The notes under the pieces: model-generated
The model's database searches: none
What the model saw: only the letters and a program-made list of their open reading frames with translations
Told to the model about the DNA's origin: nothing
Assembly: GCF_900602065.1 (NCBI RefSeq)
Contig: NZ_UWFN01000310.1
Span: 1-64,000 of the forward strand
Length of the DNA stretch: 64,000 nucleotides
Origin: Pseudomonas viridiflava
GTDB lineage: Bacteria; Pseudomonadota; Gammaproteobacteria; Pseudomonadales; Pseudomonadaceae
Reading direction: 5' to 3'
Part shown: piece after piece, positions 45,854-55,410 of the stretch
Numbering within the stretch: position 1 is the first letter of the stretch
Layout: each line of letters opens with the position of its first letter
Translations under genes and position numbers: made by a program

Positions 45854-47392
45854 ATGAGCGCCAACGCCCCCGCATCATTTACGCCGCCCAGCCTGCTGCT
45901 GTGTACCATCGGCCTGTCGCTGGCGACCTTCATGCAGGTTCTCGATACGACGATTGCCAACGTTGCCTTGCCGACCATTTCCGGCAATCTGGGCGTCAGC
46001 TCGGAGCAGGGCACTTGGGTCATTACCTCGTTCGCAGTCAGCAACGCGATTGCCTTGCCATTGACCGGCTGGTTAAGCCGCCGCTTTGGTGAAGTGAAGT
46101 TGTTCCTGTGGGCGACGATTCTGTTCGTTCTGGCCTCTTTCCTGTGCGGGATTTCCCAGTCAATGCCGGAGCTGGTGGGCTTTCGTGTGTTGCAGGGTGT
46201 AGTGGCGGGGCCGCTGTACCCGATGACGCAAACTTTGCTGATCGCTGTGTATCCTCCGGCGAAAAGGGGGATGGCACTGGCACTGCTGGCAATGGTGACC
46301 GTCGTCGCGCCTATTGCGGGGCCGATCCTCGGCGGCTGGATCACTGACAGTTATAGTTGGCCGTGGATCTTCTTCATCAATATTCCGATTGGCCTTTTTG
46401 CGGTGCTGGTCGTGCGCATGCAAATGGCCAAGCGCCCGGTCGTCACCAGTTACCAGCCCATGGACTATGTCGGGCTTATCACCCTGATCATTGGCGTGGG
46501 TGCGTTGCAGATCGTGCTCGACAAGGGCAACGACCTGGACTGGTTCGAGTCGAATTTCATTGTCATCGGTGCGCTGATTTCAGCCGTGGCGTTGTCGGTT
46601 TTCGTGATCTGGGAAATGACTGACAAGCATCCGATCGTCAATCTGCGCTTGTTTGCCTTCCGTAACTTCCGCATCGGCACCATGGTGTTGGTCGGCGGTT
46701 ATGCCGGGTTTTTCGGGATCAACCTGCTGCTGCCGCAGTGGTTGCAGACACAAATGGGCTATACCGCGACGTGGGCAGGGCTGGCCGTGGCACCCATCGG
46801 TATCTTGCCGGTACTGATGTCGCCGTTTGTCGGTAAGTACGCGCACAAATTCGATCTGCGCCTGTTGGCGGGGCTGGCATTCCTGGCGATTGGGACCAGT
46901 TGCTTCATGCGTGCGGGGTTCACCAATGAAGTGGACTTTGAACATATTGCGTTGGTGCAATTGTTCATGGGGGCGGGCGTGGCGTTGTTCTTCATGCCGA
47001 CGTTGAGCATCCTGTTGTCGGACCTGCCGCCCAACCAGATTGCCGATGGTTCAGGCCTGGCGACCTTCCTGCGCACGCTGGGCGGTAGCTTCGCGGCATC
47101 GCTGACCACCTGGATCTGGATCCGCCGTGCCGATCAGCATCATGCTTATCTGAGTGAAAATATCAGCACCTACGAGCCCGCGACCCGGGATGCGCTGAAC
47201 GCACTGGGTGGTGCGAGCCCTTCGGCTTATGCGCAACTTGAGCAGACCCTCAATAGCCAGGCGTACATGATGTCCACGGTGGATTATTTCTATCTGTTGG
47301 GCTGGATATTCATGGGCCTGATTCTGCTGGTCTGGCTGGCCAAACCGCCGTTCACCGCCAAGGCCGGGCCTGCGGCAGGCGGGGGACATTGA
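45854..47392 (+). CDS. DHA2 family MFS drug:proton antiporter (EmrB-like)
   Basis: 512 residues with 14 predicted helices. Family motifs: MQVLDTTIANVALPTISGNL (motif D1), TSFAVSNAIALPLTGWLSRR (motif A region), and VVAPIAGPILGGWITDSYSW (motif C, antiporter). It is the inner-membrane pump of an EmrAB-OMF system for lipophilic compounds. It is the last gene of the operon; a REP follows. Confidence 0.94.
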   Translation: MSANAPASFTPPSLLLCTIGLSLATFMQVLDTTIANVALPTISGNLGVSSEQGTWVITSFAVSNAIALPLTGWLSRRFGEVKLFLWATILFVLASFLCGISQSMPELVGFRVLQGVVAGPLYPMTQTLLIAVYPPAKRGMALALLAMVTVVAPIAGPILGGWITDSYSWPWIFFINIPIGLFAVLVVRMQMAKRPVVTSYQPMDYVGLITLIIGVGALQIVLDKGNDLDWFESNFIVIGALISAVALSVFVIWEMTDKHPIVNLRLFAFRNFRIGTMVLVGGYAGFFGINLLLPQWLQTQMGYTATWAGLAVAPIGILPVLMSPFVGKYAHKFDLRLLAGLAFLAIGTSCFMRAGFTNEVDFEHIALVQLFMGAGVALFFMPTLSILLSDLPPNQIADGSGLATFLRTLGGSFAASLTTWIWIRRADQHHAYLSENISTYEPATRDALNALGGASPSAYAQLEQTLNSQAYMMSTVDYFYLLGWIFMGLILLVWLAKPPFTAKAGPAAGGGH

Positions 47393-47408
47393 TGTAGCAA
47401 CTTTTCCT

Positions 47409-47482
47409 GTAGGAGCTGCCGAAGGCTGCGAAGCGGTGTGTCAGGGAAACCGCTTTCGCAGCCTTCGGCAGCTCCTACAAGG
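47409..47482. repeat. REP palindrome (TGTAGGAGCTGCCGAAGG type)
   Basis: Left arm from about 47409; right arm ends CAGCTCCTACA near 47479. Inner bases AGCGGT/ACCGCT also pair with a small indel. Its end overlaps the last codons of lpxH. Confidence 0.85.
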
Positions 47483-48230
47483 GATGAGGCAGGGCGGCCA
47501 TCTGCTCCGGCACAAAATCAAACGCCGCCAGCTGAAACCCTTGCTCGTCCACCTGCACAGCCCAGCCTTGTTTGTCCCAGTCACCCAGCACAATGCGTCG
47601 CGCCGCCTGATCACCGATCTGTAGCTTATGGATCGCAGGGCGGTGGGTGTGGCCGTGGATCAGGGTGCGCACACCAAAGTGCTCCATGATTTTGGGCACT
47701 TCTTCGGGCGTAACATCGACGATGTCGTTGGCTTTCATGCGAGTTTGCGAGCGGCTTTCATTGCGCAGTTTGCGCGCCAGCTTGTATCGGGTGCTCTTGG
47801 GCAGGTTGCGCAGCACAAACAACGTCAGTGGGTTGCGCAGGTAGCGGCGCATGCGAATGTAACCTTCGTCCCGGGTGCACAGGCTGTCGCCATGCATGAG
47901 CAGGACGGGTTCATCATTCAACTGGACCACGCTCGGGTCGGGCAGCAGCGTGCAACCAGCTGCTTTGCAGAAGGCACGGCCAATCATGAAATCACGATTG
48001 CCATGCATCAGGAATATTTGGGTACCGCTGTCGCTCAGTTCTCGTAACGCCTGGCAGATCGAGCGCTGGAAGGGCGACATCGCATCGTCGCCAATCCAGA
48101 CCTCGAAAAAATCACCGAGGATATACAGGGCCTGAGCATCGCGGGCGCGGCCCGCGATCAGATCCAGAAACGCCCGGGTAATGTCCGGGCGTTCTTCCTG
48201 CAAATGCAGATCGGAGATCAGCAATATCAC
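47475..48230 (-). CDS. lpxH: UDP-2,3-diacylglucosamine diphosphatase LpxH
   Basis: 251 residues; makes lipid X in lipid A synthesis at the inner membrane. Di-manganese metallophosphatase motifs: ISDLHLQEERP, LGDFFEVWIGDD, MHGNRDFMIGR, MHGDSLCT and IHGHTHRPAIH. Its start overlaps the ppiB stop by 4 bp. The last few codons lie within a REP arm, so its C-terminus may vary between strains. Confidence 0.96.
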   Translation of the reverse strand: MILLISDLHLQEERPDITRAFLDLIAGRARDAQALYILGDFFEVWIGDDAMSPFQRSICQALRELSDSGTQIFLMHGNRDFMIGRAFCKAAGCTLLPDPSVVQLNDEPVLLMHGDSLCTRDEGYIRMRRYLRNPLTLFVLRNLPKSTRYKLARKLRNESRSQTRMKANDIVDVTPEEVPKIMEHFGVRTLIHGHTHRPAIHKLQIGDQAARRIVLGDWDKQGWAVQVDEQGFQLAAFDFVPEQMAALPHPL

Positions 48231-48730
48231 TCAACGATCTCGGCTTTCTCGATGATCACGTCTTCAGTCGGTACGTCCTGGTGGCCGGATTTGCTGCCGG
48301 TGGACACGCCTTTGATCTTGTCGACAACGTCAGTGCCTTCGATCACTTCGGCAAACACCGCGTAACCCCAGCCCTGAGTGGTCTTGGCGCTGTGGTTGAG
48401 GAAGCTGTTGTCGGCAACGTTGATGAAGAACTGTGCGGAGGCCGAATGCGGTTCCATGGTACGGGCCATGGCAACGCTGTACTTCTTGTTCGGCAGGCCG
48501 TTGTCAGCTTCGTTCTGGATGCTTGGGCGCTTGTCTTTCTTTTCTTTCATGCCTGGCTCGAAACCGCCGCCCTGGATCATGAAGTTACCGATGACACGGT
48601 GGAAAACGGTGTTTTCGTAGTGGCCGGCGTTGACGTATTCGATGAAGTTGGCAACGGTCAGCGGTGCTTTTTCAGCGTTCAGTTGCAGAACGATGTCGCC
48701 ATGGTTGGTGGTCAATTTTACTTTGGACAT
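48227..48730 (-). CDS. ppiB: Cytoplasmic peptidyl-prolyl cis-trans isomerase B
   Basis: 167-residue cyclophilin without a signal peptide. The active site shows FHRVIGNFMIQGGGFEPGM, SAQFFINVADNSFLN and GYAVFAEVIEGTDVVDKIKG. It is divergent from glnS (208-bp gap) and coupled to lpxH, an arrangement common in Pseudomonas. Confidence 0.96.
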   Translation of the reverse strand: MSKVKLTTNHGDIVLQLNAEKAPLTVANFIEYVNAGHYENTVFHRVIGNFMIQGGGFEPGMKEKKDKRPSIQNEADNGLPNKKYSVAMARTMEPHSASAQFFINVADNSFLNHSAKTTQGWGYAVFAEVIEGTDVVDKIKGVSTGSKSGHQDVPTEDVIIEKAEIVE

Positions 48731-48938
48731 ATCTGAATTCGCTCTTTTGGCAGTTCGTGAATGGACGCGTTATAACCCTGACGCGCAGTTTACAGAGGTC
48801 GTTACATAATTCTTTCGAGTTTTTAACTCGACGGTTTTCTTACAGGGCGCTGTTAGCCTATTGACAGCTTCGGCTATGATAAGCGCTTTGATTTAGTCGG
48901 CCTACCCTGGCCGCGCACTTGTATTGTCCAAGGATCCT

Positions 48939-50633
48939 ATGAGCAAGCCCACTCAAGACCCCGCTGCGAATTCAAAGGCAGGCCCTGCAATTCCTACCAA
49001 TTTCCTGCGCCCGATTGTCCAGGCTGACCTCGATTCAGGTAAGCACAGCAAGATTGTGACCCGTTTCCCGCCTGAGCCAAACGGCTATCTGCACATCGGT
49101 CACGCCAAGTCGATCTGCGTGAACTTCGGTCTGGCTCAGGAATTCGGTGGCGTCACGCACCTGCGTTTCGACGACACCAACCCGGCCAAGGAAGACCAGG
49201 AATACATCGACGCCATTGAGAGCGACGTCAAGTGGCTGGGTTTCCAGTGGGATGGCGAAGTGCGTTACGCCTCGCAGTATTTCGATCAATTGCACGACTG
49301 GGCTGTCGAGCTGATCAAGGCTGGCAAGGCTTATGTGGACGATCTGACCCCGGAACAGGCACGTGAATATCGCGGCACCCTGACCGAGCCGGGCAAGAAC
49401 AGTCCGTTCCGTGAGCGCAGCGTTGAGGAAAACCTTGACCTGTTCGCCCGCATGAAAGCCGGTGAGTTCGAAGATGGTGCCCGCGTACTGCGCGCCAAAA
49501 TCGACATGGCTTCGCCGAACATGAACCTGCGCGACCCGATCCTTTATCGCATTCGTCATGCTCACCACCACCAGACCGGCGACAAGTGGTGCATCTACCC
49601 GATCTACGACTTCACCCACGGTCAGTCGGATGCCATCGAAGGCATCACACACTCGATCTGCACCCTGGAGTTTGAAAGCCACCGTCCGCTGTATGACTGG
49701 TTCCTCGACAACCTGCCGGTGCCAAGCAAGCCGCGCCAGTACGAGTTCTCGCGCCTGAACCTGAACTACACCATCACCAGCAAACGCAAGCTCAAGCAAC
49801 TGGTCGATGAGAAGCACGTTCACGGTTGGGATGACCCGCGCATGTCGACCCTGTCGGGCTTCCGTCGTCGTGGCTACACGCCGAAGTCGATCCGTAACTT
49901 CTGCGAAATGATCGGCACCAACCGCTCTGACGGCGTGGTAGATTTCGGCATGCTGGAATTCAGCATCCGCGACGATCTGGACCACAGCGCTCCGCGTGCC
50001 ATGTGCGTGCTGCGTCCGTTGAAAGTAGTGATCACTAATTATCCGGAAGGTCAGGTCGAGAAGCTTGAGCTGCCGCGCCACCCGAAAGAAGACCTCGGCG
50101 TTCGCGAGCTGCCGTTCTCCCGCGAGATCTACATCGACCGCGACGACTACATGGAAGAGCCGCCAAAAGGCTACAAGCGTCTGGAGCCGAATGGCGAAGT
50201 GCGCCTGCGCGGCAGCTATGTGATCCGTGCCGACGAAGCGATCAAGGATGCCGACGGCAACATCGTCGAGCTGCGTTGCTCCTACGACCCGGACACCCTG
50301 GGCAAGAACCCTGAAGGCCGCAAGGTCAAAGGCGTTGTGCACTGGGTGCCAGCGGCTGAAAGCGTCGAATGCGAAGTGCGTCTGTACGATCGGCTGTTCC
50401 GTTCGCCAAATCCTGAAAAAGCTGAAGACGGTGCGACCTTCCTGGACAACATCAATCCGGATTCCCTGCAAGTGCTGACCGGTTGTCGTGCTGAACCTTC
50501 ATTGGGGCAAGCGCAACCGGAAGACCGTTTCCAGTTCGAACGCGAAGGTTATTTCTGCGCGGACATCAAGGACTCGAAACCTGGTCAACCAGTCTTCAAC
50601 CGGACTGTAACGCTACGAGATTCGTGGTCTTAA
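48939..50633 (+). CDS. glnS: Glutamine--tRNA ligase
   Basis: 564 residues, class I synthetase. HIGH motif in YLHIGHAKSICVNFGLA near residue 45; the KMSKS equivalent is ITSKRKLKQL. The C-terminal anticodon-binding beta barrels are complete. The ATG at 48939 has AGGA upstream; a TTG five codons earlier is less likely. It is followed by cysS after 9 bp, probably co-transcribed. Confidence 0.97.
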   Translation: MSKPTQDPAANSKAGPAIPTNFLRPIVQADLDSGKHSKIVTRFPPEPNGYLHIGHAKSICVNFGLAQEFGGVTHLRFDDTNPAKEDQEYIDAIESDVKWLGFQWDGEVRYASQYFDQLHDWAVELIKAGKAYVDDLTPEQAREYRGTLTEPGKNSPFRERSVEENLDLFARMKAGEFEDGARVLRAKIDMASPNMNLRDPILYRIRHAHHHQTGDKWCIYPIYDFTHGQSDAIEGITHSICTLEFESHRPLYDWFLDNLPVPSKPRQYEFSRLNLNYTITSKRKLKQLVDEKHVHGWDDPRMSTLSGFRRRGYTPKSIRNFCEMIGTNRSDGVVDFGMLEFSIRDDLDHSAPRAMCVLRPLKVVITNYPEGQVEKLELPRHPKEDLGVRELPFSREIYIDRDDYMEEPPKGYKRLEPNGEVRLRGSYVIRADEAIKDADGNIVELRCSYDPDTLGKNPEGRKVKGVVHWVPAAESVECEVRLYDRLFRSPNPEKAEDGATFLDNINPDSLQVLTGCRAEPSLGQAQPEDRFQFEREGYFCADIKDSKPGQPVFNRTVTLRDSWS

Positions 50634-50642
50634 GGAGCCTCA

Positions 50643-52025
50643 GTGCTTTCTATCTACAACACGCTCACCAAGAGCAAAGAAGTCTTCAAACCGCTGGATG
50701 GCAACAAGGTGCGCATGTACGTCTGCGGGATGACCGTGTACGACTACTGCCACCTGGGCCACGGCCGCAGCATGGTGGCGTTCGACCTCGTGACCCGCTG
50801 GCTGCGATTCAGCGGTTACGACCTGACGTATGTGCGCAACATCACCGACATTGACGACAAGATCATCAATCGTGCTCGTGAAAACGGCGAGTCGTTCGAT
50901 GCGCTGACGGCGCGTATGATTGATGCGATGCATGAGGACGAAGCACGGCTGAACATCCTCAAGCCGGATATGGAGCCGCGTGCCACTGATTACATCGACG
51001 GCATGCACGCCATGATCCAGACCCTGATCGACAAGGGTTATGCCTATGCACCGGGTAATGGCGACGTGTACTACCGCGTCGGCAAGTTCCTCGGTTACGG
51101 CAAGCTGTCGCGCAAGAAGATCGAAGACCTGCGCATTGGCGCACGTATCGAAGTGGACGAGTCCAAGGACGATCCGCTGGACTTCGTGCTCTGGAAAGGC
51201 GTCAAGCCGGGCGAACCAAGCTGGGAGTCGCCATGGGGCGCCGGGCGTCCGGGCTGGCACATCGAGTGCTCGGTGATGTCCACCTGCTGCCTGGGTGAGA
51301 CGTTCGATATTCATGGCGGCGGCAGCGACCTTGAGTTCCCGCACCACGAAAACGAAATTGCCCAGAGCGAAGCGGCCACCGGCAAGACTTACGCCAATGC
51401 CTGGTTGCACTGCGGCATGATTCGCATCAATGGCGAGAAGATGTCCAAGTCCTTGAACAACTTCTTCACTATCCGTGACGTGCTGGAAAAATACTCGCCG
51501 GAAGTGGTGCGGTATCTGCTGGTGTCCAGCCATTACCGCAGCGCGATCAACTATTCCGAAGACAGTCTCAGGGAATCCAAAAGCGCGCTGGAGCGTTTCT
51601 ATCACGCCCTTCGTGGCTTGCCGGTTTCCGAGCCGCTGGGTGGCGAGGCATTCGTGGAGCGTTTCTCGGCAGCCATGAACGACGACTTCGGCACGCCTGA
51701 GGCTTGTGCGGTGCTGTTCGAGATGGTTCGTGAGATTAACCGTCTGCGGGAAACCGACCTGACGGCGGCGTCGGGCCTGGCGGCTCGTTTGAAACAATTG
51801 GCCAGTGTGCTGGGTGTTCTGCAGCTTGAAGCCGATGATTTCTTGCGCGCCGGTGCGGAAGGTCGGGTCGATGCGGCAGAAGTCGAAGCGCTGATCCAGG
51901 CGCGTCTGGCTGCTCGTGCGGCCAAGGACTGGGCCGAATCCGACCGCATCCGCGACCAGATCACCGCCATGGGCGTGGTGCTGGAAGACGGCAAAGGCGG
52001 CACGACCTGGCGGTTGGCGGATTGA
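50643..52025 (+). CDS. cysS: Cysteine--tRNA ligase
   Basis: 460 residues, class I synthetase. HIGH variant in CHLGHGRSMVAFD; KMSKS in EKMSKSLNNFF. Zinc ligands are expected in MYVCGMTVYD, WHIECSVMS and FPHHENEIAQSE. The start is GTG at 50643, with GGAG eight bases upstream. It directly follows glnS. In P. aeruginosa folD follows; here an 8-kb regulator/transporter cluster lies between. Confidence 0.97.
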   Translation: MLSIYNTLTKSKEVFKPLDGNKVRMYVCGMTVYDYCHLGHGRSMVAFDLVTRWLRFSGYDLTYVRNITDIDDKIINRARENGESFDALTARMIDAMHEDEARLNILKPDMEPRATDYIDGMHAMIQTLIDKGYAYAPGNGDVYYRVGKFLGYGKLSRKKIEDLRIGARIEVDESKDDPLDFVLWKGVKPGEPSWESPWGAGRPGWHIECSVMSTCCLGETFDIHGGGSDLEFPHHENEIAQSEAATGKTYANAWLHCGMIRINGEKMSKSLNNFFTIRDVLEKYSPEVVRYLLVSSHYRSAINYSEDSLRESKSALERFYHALRGLPVSEPLGGEAFVERFSAAMNDDFGTPEACAVLFEMVREINRLRETDLTAASGLAARLKQLASVLGVLQLEADDFLRAGAEGRVDAAEVEALIQARLAARAAKDWAESDRIRDQITAMGVVLEDGKGGTTWRLAD

Positions 52026-52049
52026 TTCGCTAACGGCTGGCGGTGATTC

Positions 52050-52143
52050 CCTGTGGGAGCGGTGCTTGCCCGCGATACAGGTACCTCGGTGTTTGATCTG
52101 AAACCGAGGCGCCTGTATCGCGGGCAAGCACCGCTCCCACAGG
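52050..52143. repeat. REP palindrome with extended 41-nt arms
   Basis: Arms 52050-52090 and 52103-52143 pair with two mismatches. The pairing reaches inward through ATACAGG and CCTCGGT, which are not part of the common REP core. The loop is 12 nt. Confidence 0.9.
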
Positions 52144-52175
52144 TATTGCATTCCAGTTCAACTGTCGGTCGTGGC

Positions 52176-54020
52176 TCAACCCTGCCTTTCCCGCAACCGC
52201 TTATAAAGCGTATTCCTGCTCACACCCAGGCGTTTTGCCAGCTGGGAAATATTTCCGCCCGCCGCCCGCAACAGCTCATCCAGATCCTCTGCCTCGCGCA
52301 CCTGTGCTTTATCGCTGAGGACCGGCTGCATATCCTGTAAAGCCATCTCCATGTCCGCAAAAAAATCATCCGGTAAATGCTCGGTGCCGATAGCCTCGTC
52401 GTCTGCCAGCGCCAACGCCACCTGAATCACATTGCTGAGCTGACGCAAGTTGCCCGGCCACGGGTGACGCTCAAACAGCTCCAGTACTTTTGGATCGAAC
52501 CCGTGAGTCTGTTGTACGTCTCGATGCTGATTCCAGAGGCGCTGAACCAGCGCTGCTTTATCGGTGCGTTCACGCAGCGGAGGCAGTTCCAGATTCAGCC
52601 CACTGATTCGGTAGTACAAATCCTGACGGAAGTGCCCGGCCAAGACCTCATCGCGTAGATGGCGGTTGGTCGCAGAGATCAAGTGCACATCCACGGGATG
52701 TAGCTCGCTGCTGCCCAGCGGTTGCACGCATCGTTCCTGAAGAACCCGAAGCAGGCGCGCCTGAACTGGCAATGGCATATCACCGATTTCATCCAGAAAA
52801 AGCGTGCCTTTGTCTGCCTTGCGAATCAGACCAATGCTGCCTTTATGGTGCGCGCCGGTGAATGCGCCTTTCTCATAGCCGAACAATTCCGCTTCGACCA
52901 ACTCCGCCGGAATTGCCGCGCAATTGACGGCGATTAATGGTCGCGAAGCTCTGGAGCTTGCGTTGTGCAGGGCTTTTACAAGCACCTCTTTACCGACCCC
53001 TGTTTCGCCGTGAATCAGCAGAGCAATGTTCTTCTCAAGCAGCCGCTCAGCCTGACGCAAGACTTTGTCGACCTTGGCATCCCCCAGGCTGATTGCCGAC
53101 AAGGGCACGCTATCGGGCAATACCGGTTTCGGCGCGGGCTGGAGAACATGCAGGTGCAACGGTTTGCGTTTGGGCCGTCTCAAGACGCCGTGGAAGCGGT
53201 TGTTTCCCGAGGCCAGCAGTGAGAAGGGCAGGCCTTCCGGTTGATTGAGCAGAAAAGCGGTCGGGTTATTGAACAGCGCCTCGATGTTCGTCCGCATCAG
53301 GCTGACCCCCAACAGATTGTCGGCGCGACGGTTGGCGCTGATGATCCGACCGCTTTCATCAAATATCAGCAAGCCTGCCCACTGGCTGTCGAGGTTGTTC
53401 AGCCCGGTGTTGAAGGTTAGCTGGAAGTGGCTGTCCTGAAACTGGTCGAGGATCAGTCGGTTCTCCACCGACTGACTCATCATTTTCACCATGCCCAGCG
53501 TGTGGGAAGGCGGCAGGAAGCTGTCGCTGGAAACATCCAGTACCGCAATCAATCGTCGCGCCGCATCGTAAATCGGTGCCGCCGAGCCGGTCATGAAGCG
53601 GTTGGCTTTGAGAAAGTGTTCGTTGTGCTCGATATGCACCGCCTGTTCGCAGACCAGTGCGGTACCGATGGCGTTGGTCCCTGTGGCGCTTTCAATCCAG
53701 CTGGCTCCAGCCATGAAGCCATGTGCGTGGGAGGGTTCGACAAAACGCTGGGTGCCCCACGACTTGAGCAACTGACCGCGATCATCGGCCAGCATGATCA
53801 GGCAGTTGGAGTTACTGAGGATGTTTTCGTAAAACGGCAGGACTTCCTGGTGGGTGGTGTGCACCAGCGCCTGATGGCGCTCCAGTAACTGTGATACCTG
53901 ATCGGTCGGCAATTGGCCGAAAGAGGGTCTGGACTGATGACTCAGACCGAAGTCCCGACAGCGGGACCATGAGTCTCGGATGATGGCGTCATGAGCAACG
54001 GATGCACGGTGTATGGCCAT
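52176..54020 (-). CDS. Sigma-54-dependent transcriptional activator (AcoR-like, Fis family)
   Basis: 614 residues. An N-terminal GAF/PAS-like sensory part (RDSWSRCRDFGLSHQSRPSF, AcoR type) precedes the AAA+ domain with Walker A GETGVGKE (about 338-345), GYEKGAFTGAHHKG for sigma-54 contact, and Walker B GTLFLDEIGDMP. The Fis-type HTH is NISQLAKRLGVSRNTLYKRL at the C-terminus. The start at 54020 follows AGGATCC; an upstream frame extension is unlikely. It is divergent from an ABC operon that has a sigma-54 promoter and GTTCA repeats, so it should activate that operon. The inducer is unknown. Confidence 0.93.
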   Translation of the reverse strand: MAIHRASVAHDAIIRDSWSRCRDFGLSHQSRPSFGQLPTDQVSQLLERHQALVHTTHQEVLPFYENILSNSNCLIMLADDRGQLLKSWGTQRFVEPSHAHGFMAGASWIESATGTNAIGTALVCEQAVHIEHNEHFLKANRFMTGSAAPIYDAARRLIAVLDVSSDSFLPPSHTLGMVKMMSQSVENRLILDQFQDSHFQLTFNTGLNNLDSQWAGLLIFDESGRIISANRRADNLLGVSLMRTNIEALFNNPTAFLLNQPEGLPFSLLASGNNRFHGVLRRPKRKPLHLHVLQPAPKPVLPDSVPLSAISLGDAKVDKVLRQAERLLEKNIALLIHGETGVGKEVLVKALHNASSRASRPLIAVNCAAIPAELVEAELFGYEKGAFTGAHHKGSIGLIRKADKGTLFLDEIGDMPLPVQARLLRVLQERCVQPLGSSELHPVDVHLISATNRHLRDEVLAGHFRQDLYYRISGLNLELPPLRERTDKAALVQRLWNQHRDVQQTHGFDPKVLELFERHPWPGNLRQLSNVIQVALALADDEAIGTEHLPDDFFADMEMALQDMQPVLSDKAQVREAEDLDELLRAAGGNISQLAKRLGVSRNTLYKRLRERQG

Positions 54021-54106
54021 GGTGGATCCTGCAGGTATTTTTATTTTTCTTATTGATCTGGCACGGACGTCCAATCCCATGCGTGCGTCCAGTGTCGCTC
54101 AGGATT

Positions 54107-54174
54107 GTTCAAAGTCAATGTTCAGTTTGTTCAAGTGTTCAGTTTTTACTGTTCACTTTTGTTCAGCACTGAAC
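54107..54174 (+). promoter_or_regulatory. GTTCA repeat cluster, putative upstream activator sequence
   Basis: GTTCA occurs at 54107, 54120, 54129, 54137, 54151 and 54161, with an inverted TGAAC at 54170-54174 (GTTCAGCACTGAAC). It lies about 66-133 bp upstream of the -24 element and 87 bp or more upstream of the regulator's own start. Confidence 0.6.
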
Positions 54175-54239
54175 GCTCGTCAGGCCCGTGATATCGGGCC
54201 GAGGCTCTATCTCGGGCCTGTGTGCAGCAATGCCCGGTT

Positions 54240-54255
54240 TGGCACGATTGTCGCT
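54240..54255 (+). promoter_or_regulatory. Sigma-54 promoter of the ABC transporter operon
   Basis: TGGCAC-GATTG-TCGCT: -24 GG (54241-54242) and -12 GC (54253-54254) are spaced correctly; one mismatch to TGGCAC-N5-TTGCW. The predicted start near 54266 gives a leader of about 50 nt to the first ATP-binding gene. Confidence 0.82.
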
Positions 54256-54315
54256 ATCTCCTGACAAGAATTCTCGCGCACACCCTGAATAAGAACTGAC
54301 AAAAAAGGGCAAGCC

Positions 54316-55410
54316 ATGTCTCTAACGCTGGAGCACGTCAGCCGTGTGGTCGACGGCCAAACCTGGATCGACGACGCTTCGTTGAGTTTCGAACCCGGTT
54401 CTTTCAATGTCTTGCTGGGCCGTACACTGTCCGGCAAGACCAGTCTGATGCGGCTGATGGCCGGGCTGGACAAGCCTGATCGTGGTCGCATCCTGATGAA
54501 CGGCAAGGACGTCACCCAGACAGCCGTTCGCCATCGCAACGTGTCGATGGTTTATCAGCAGTTCATCAATTACCCGAGCATGACCGTTTTCGAGAACATT
54601 GCCTCGCCATTGCGTCAGGCCGGTGTCGCCGCTGACGTGATCCAGAGCAAGGTGCTGGAAACCGCGAAGATGCTGCGCATCGAGAAGTTTCTGACCCGCT
54701 ATCCACTGGAGCTGTCTGGTGGCCAGCAGCAGCGCACGGCCATGGCTCGGGCGCTGGTCAAGGATGCCGACCTGATTCTGTTCGATGAGCCGCTGGTCAA
54801 CCTCGACTACAAGCTGCGCGAAGAGCTGCGTCAGGAAATGCGCGAGCTGTTCGAAGCACGCCACACTATCGCCATCTACGCCACCACCGAGCCGAATGAA
54901 GCCTTGGCCCTGGGCGGCACGACTACGGTGCTGCATGAAGGGCGGGTGATTCAGAGTGGTCGCACGCCGGAGGTTTACCACCAGCCGCAAACCGTTCTGG
55001 CAGCAGAACTGTTCTCCGAGCCTCCCATCAATTTGATGCCTGGCCGCATTCAGGGCAGCGAAGTCAGCTTTGCCAATTTCGTGCATTTCCCCCTCAACGT
55101 TGACCTGCGCAAGATCGGCGATGGCGAGTACCGCTTTGGCGTGCGCCCCAGCCACCTGAGTCTGGTGCCATCCAACGATGATGATCTTGAGCTGGCAGTG
55201 ACGGTAGAGCTGGCGGAAATCAGCGGCTCTGAGACGTTTCTGCATGTGCGTAACGAGCATTTTCCGCTGGTGCTGCACTTGCCGGGGGTACATGCCTACG
55301 ACGTTGATGCGTCGATTCGGGTGTACATCCCGACCCATAAATTGTTCGTGTTCGATGAGCAGGGTCGCCTGATTCAGGCACCCGGCTTGCGTATGGCGAG
55401 GGTTGCCTGA
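54316..55410 (+). CDS. ABC transporter ATP-binding protein 1 (MalK-type, glycerol-importer GlpS-like)
   Basis: 364 residues. Walker A GRTLSGKT (35-42), Q-loop MVYQQFINYPSMTV, signature LSGGQ (133-137), Walker B LILFDEP, then a C-terminal MalK-type regulatory (TOBE) domain. The switch histidine is replaced by threonine (YATTEPNEA, T191), whereas the partner has an intact histidine. The gene overlaps the next by one base. It belongs to the six-gene operon resembling the Rhizobium glycerol importer GlpSTPQV, with two unlike ATPases. Confidence 0.88.
   Translation: MSLTLEHVSRVVDGQTWIDDASLSFEPGSFNVLLGRTLSGKTSLMRLMAGLDKPDRGRILMNGKDVTQTAVRHRNVSMVYQQFINYPSMTVFENIASPLRQAGVAADVIQSKVLETAKMLRIEKFLTRYPLELSGGQQQRTAMARALVKDADLILFDEPLVNLDYKLREELRQEMRELFEARHTIAIYATTEPNEALALGGTTTVLHEGRVIQSGRTPEVYHQPQTVLAAELFSEPPINLMPGRIQGSEVSFANFVHFPLNVDLRKIGDGEYRFGVRPSHLSLVPSNDDDLELAVTVELAEISGSETFLHVRNEHFPLVLHLPGVHAYDVDASIRVYIPTHKLFVFDEQGRLIQAPGLRMARVA

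Noticed and set aside
49035..50471. 478-codon minus-strand frame antisense to glnS
   Set aside because: Shadow of glnS caused by high GC at third positions.
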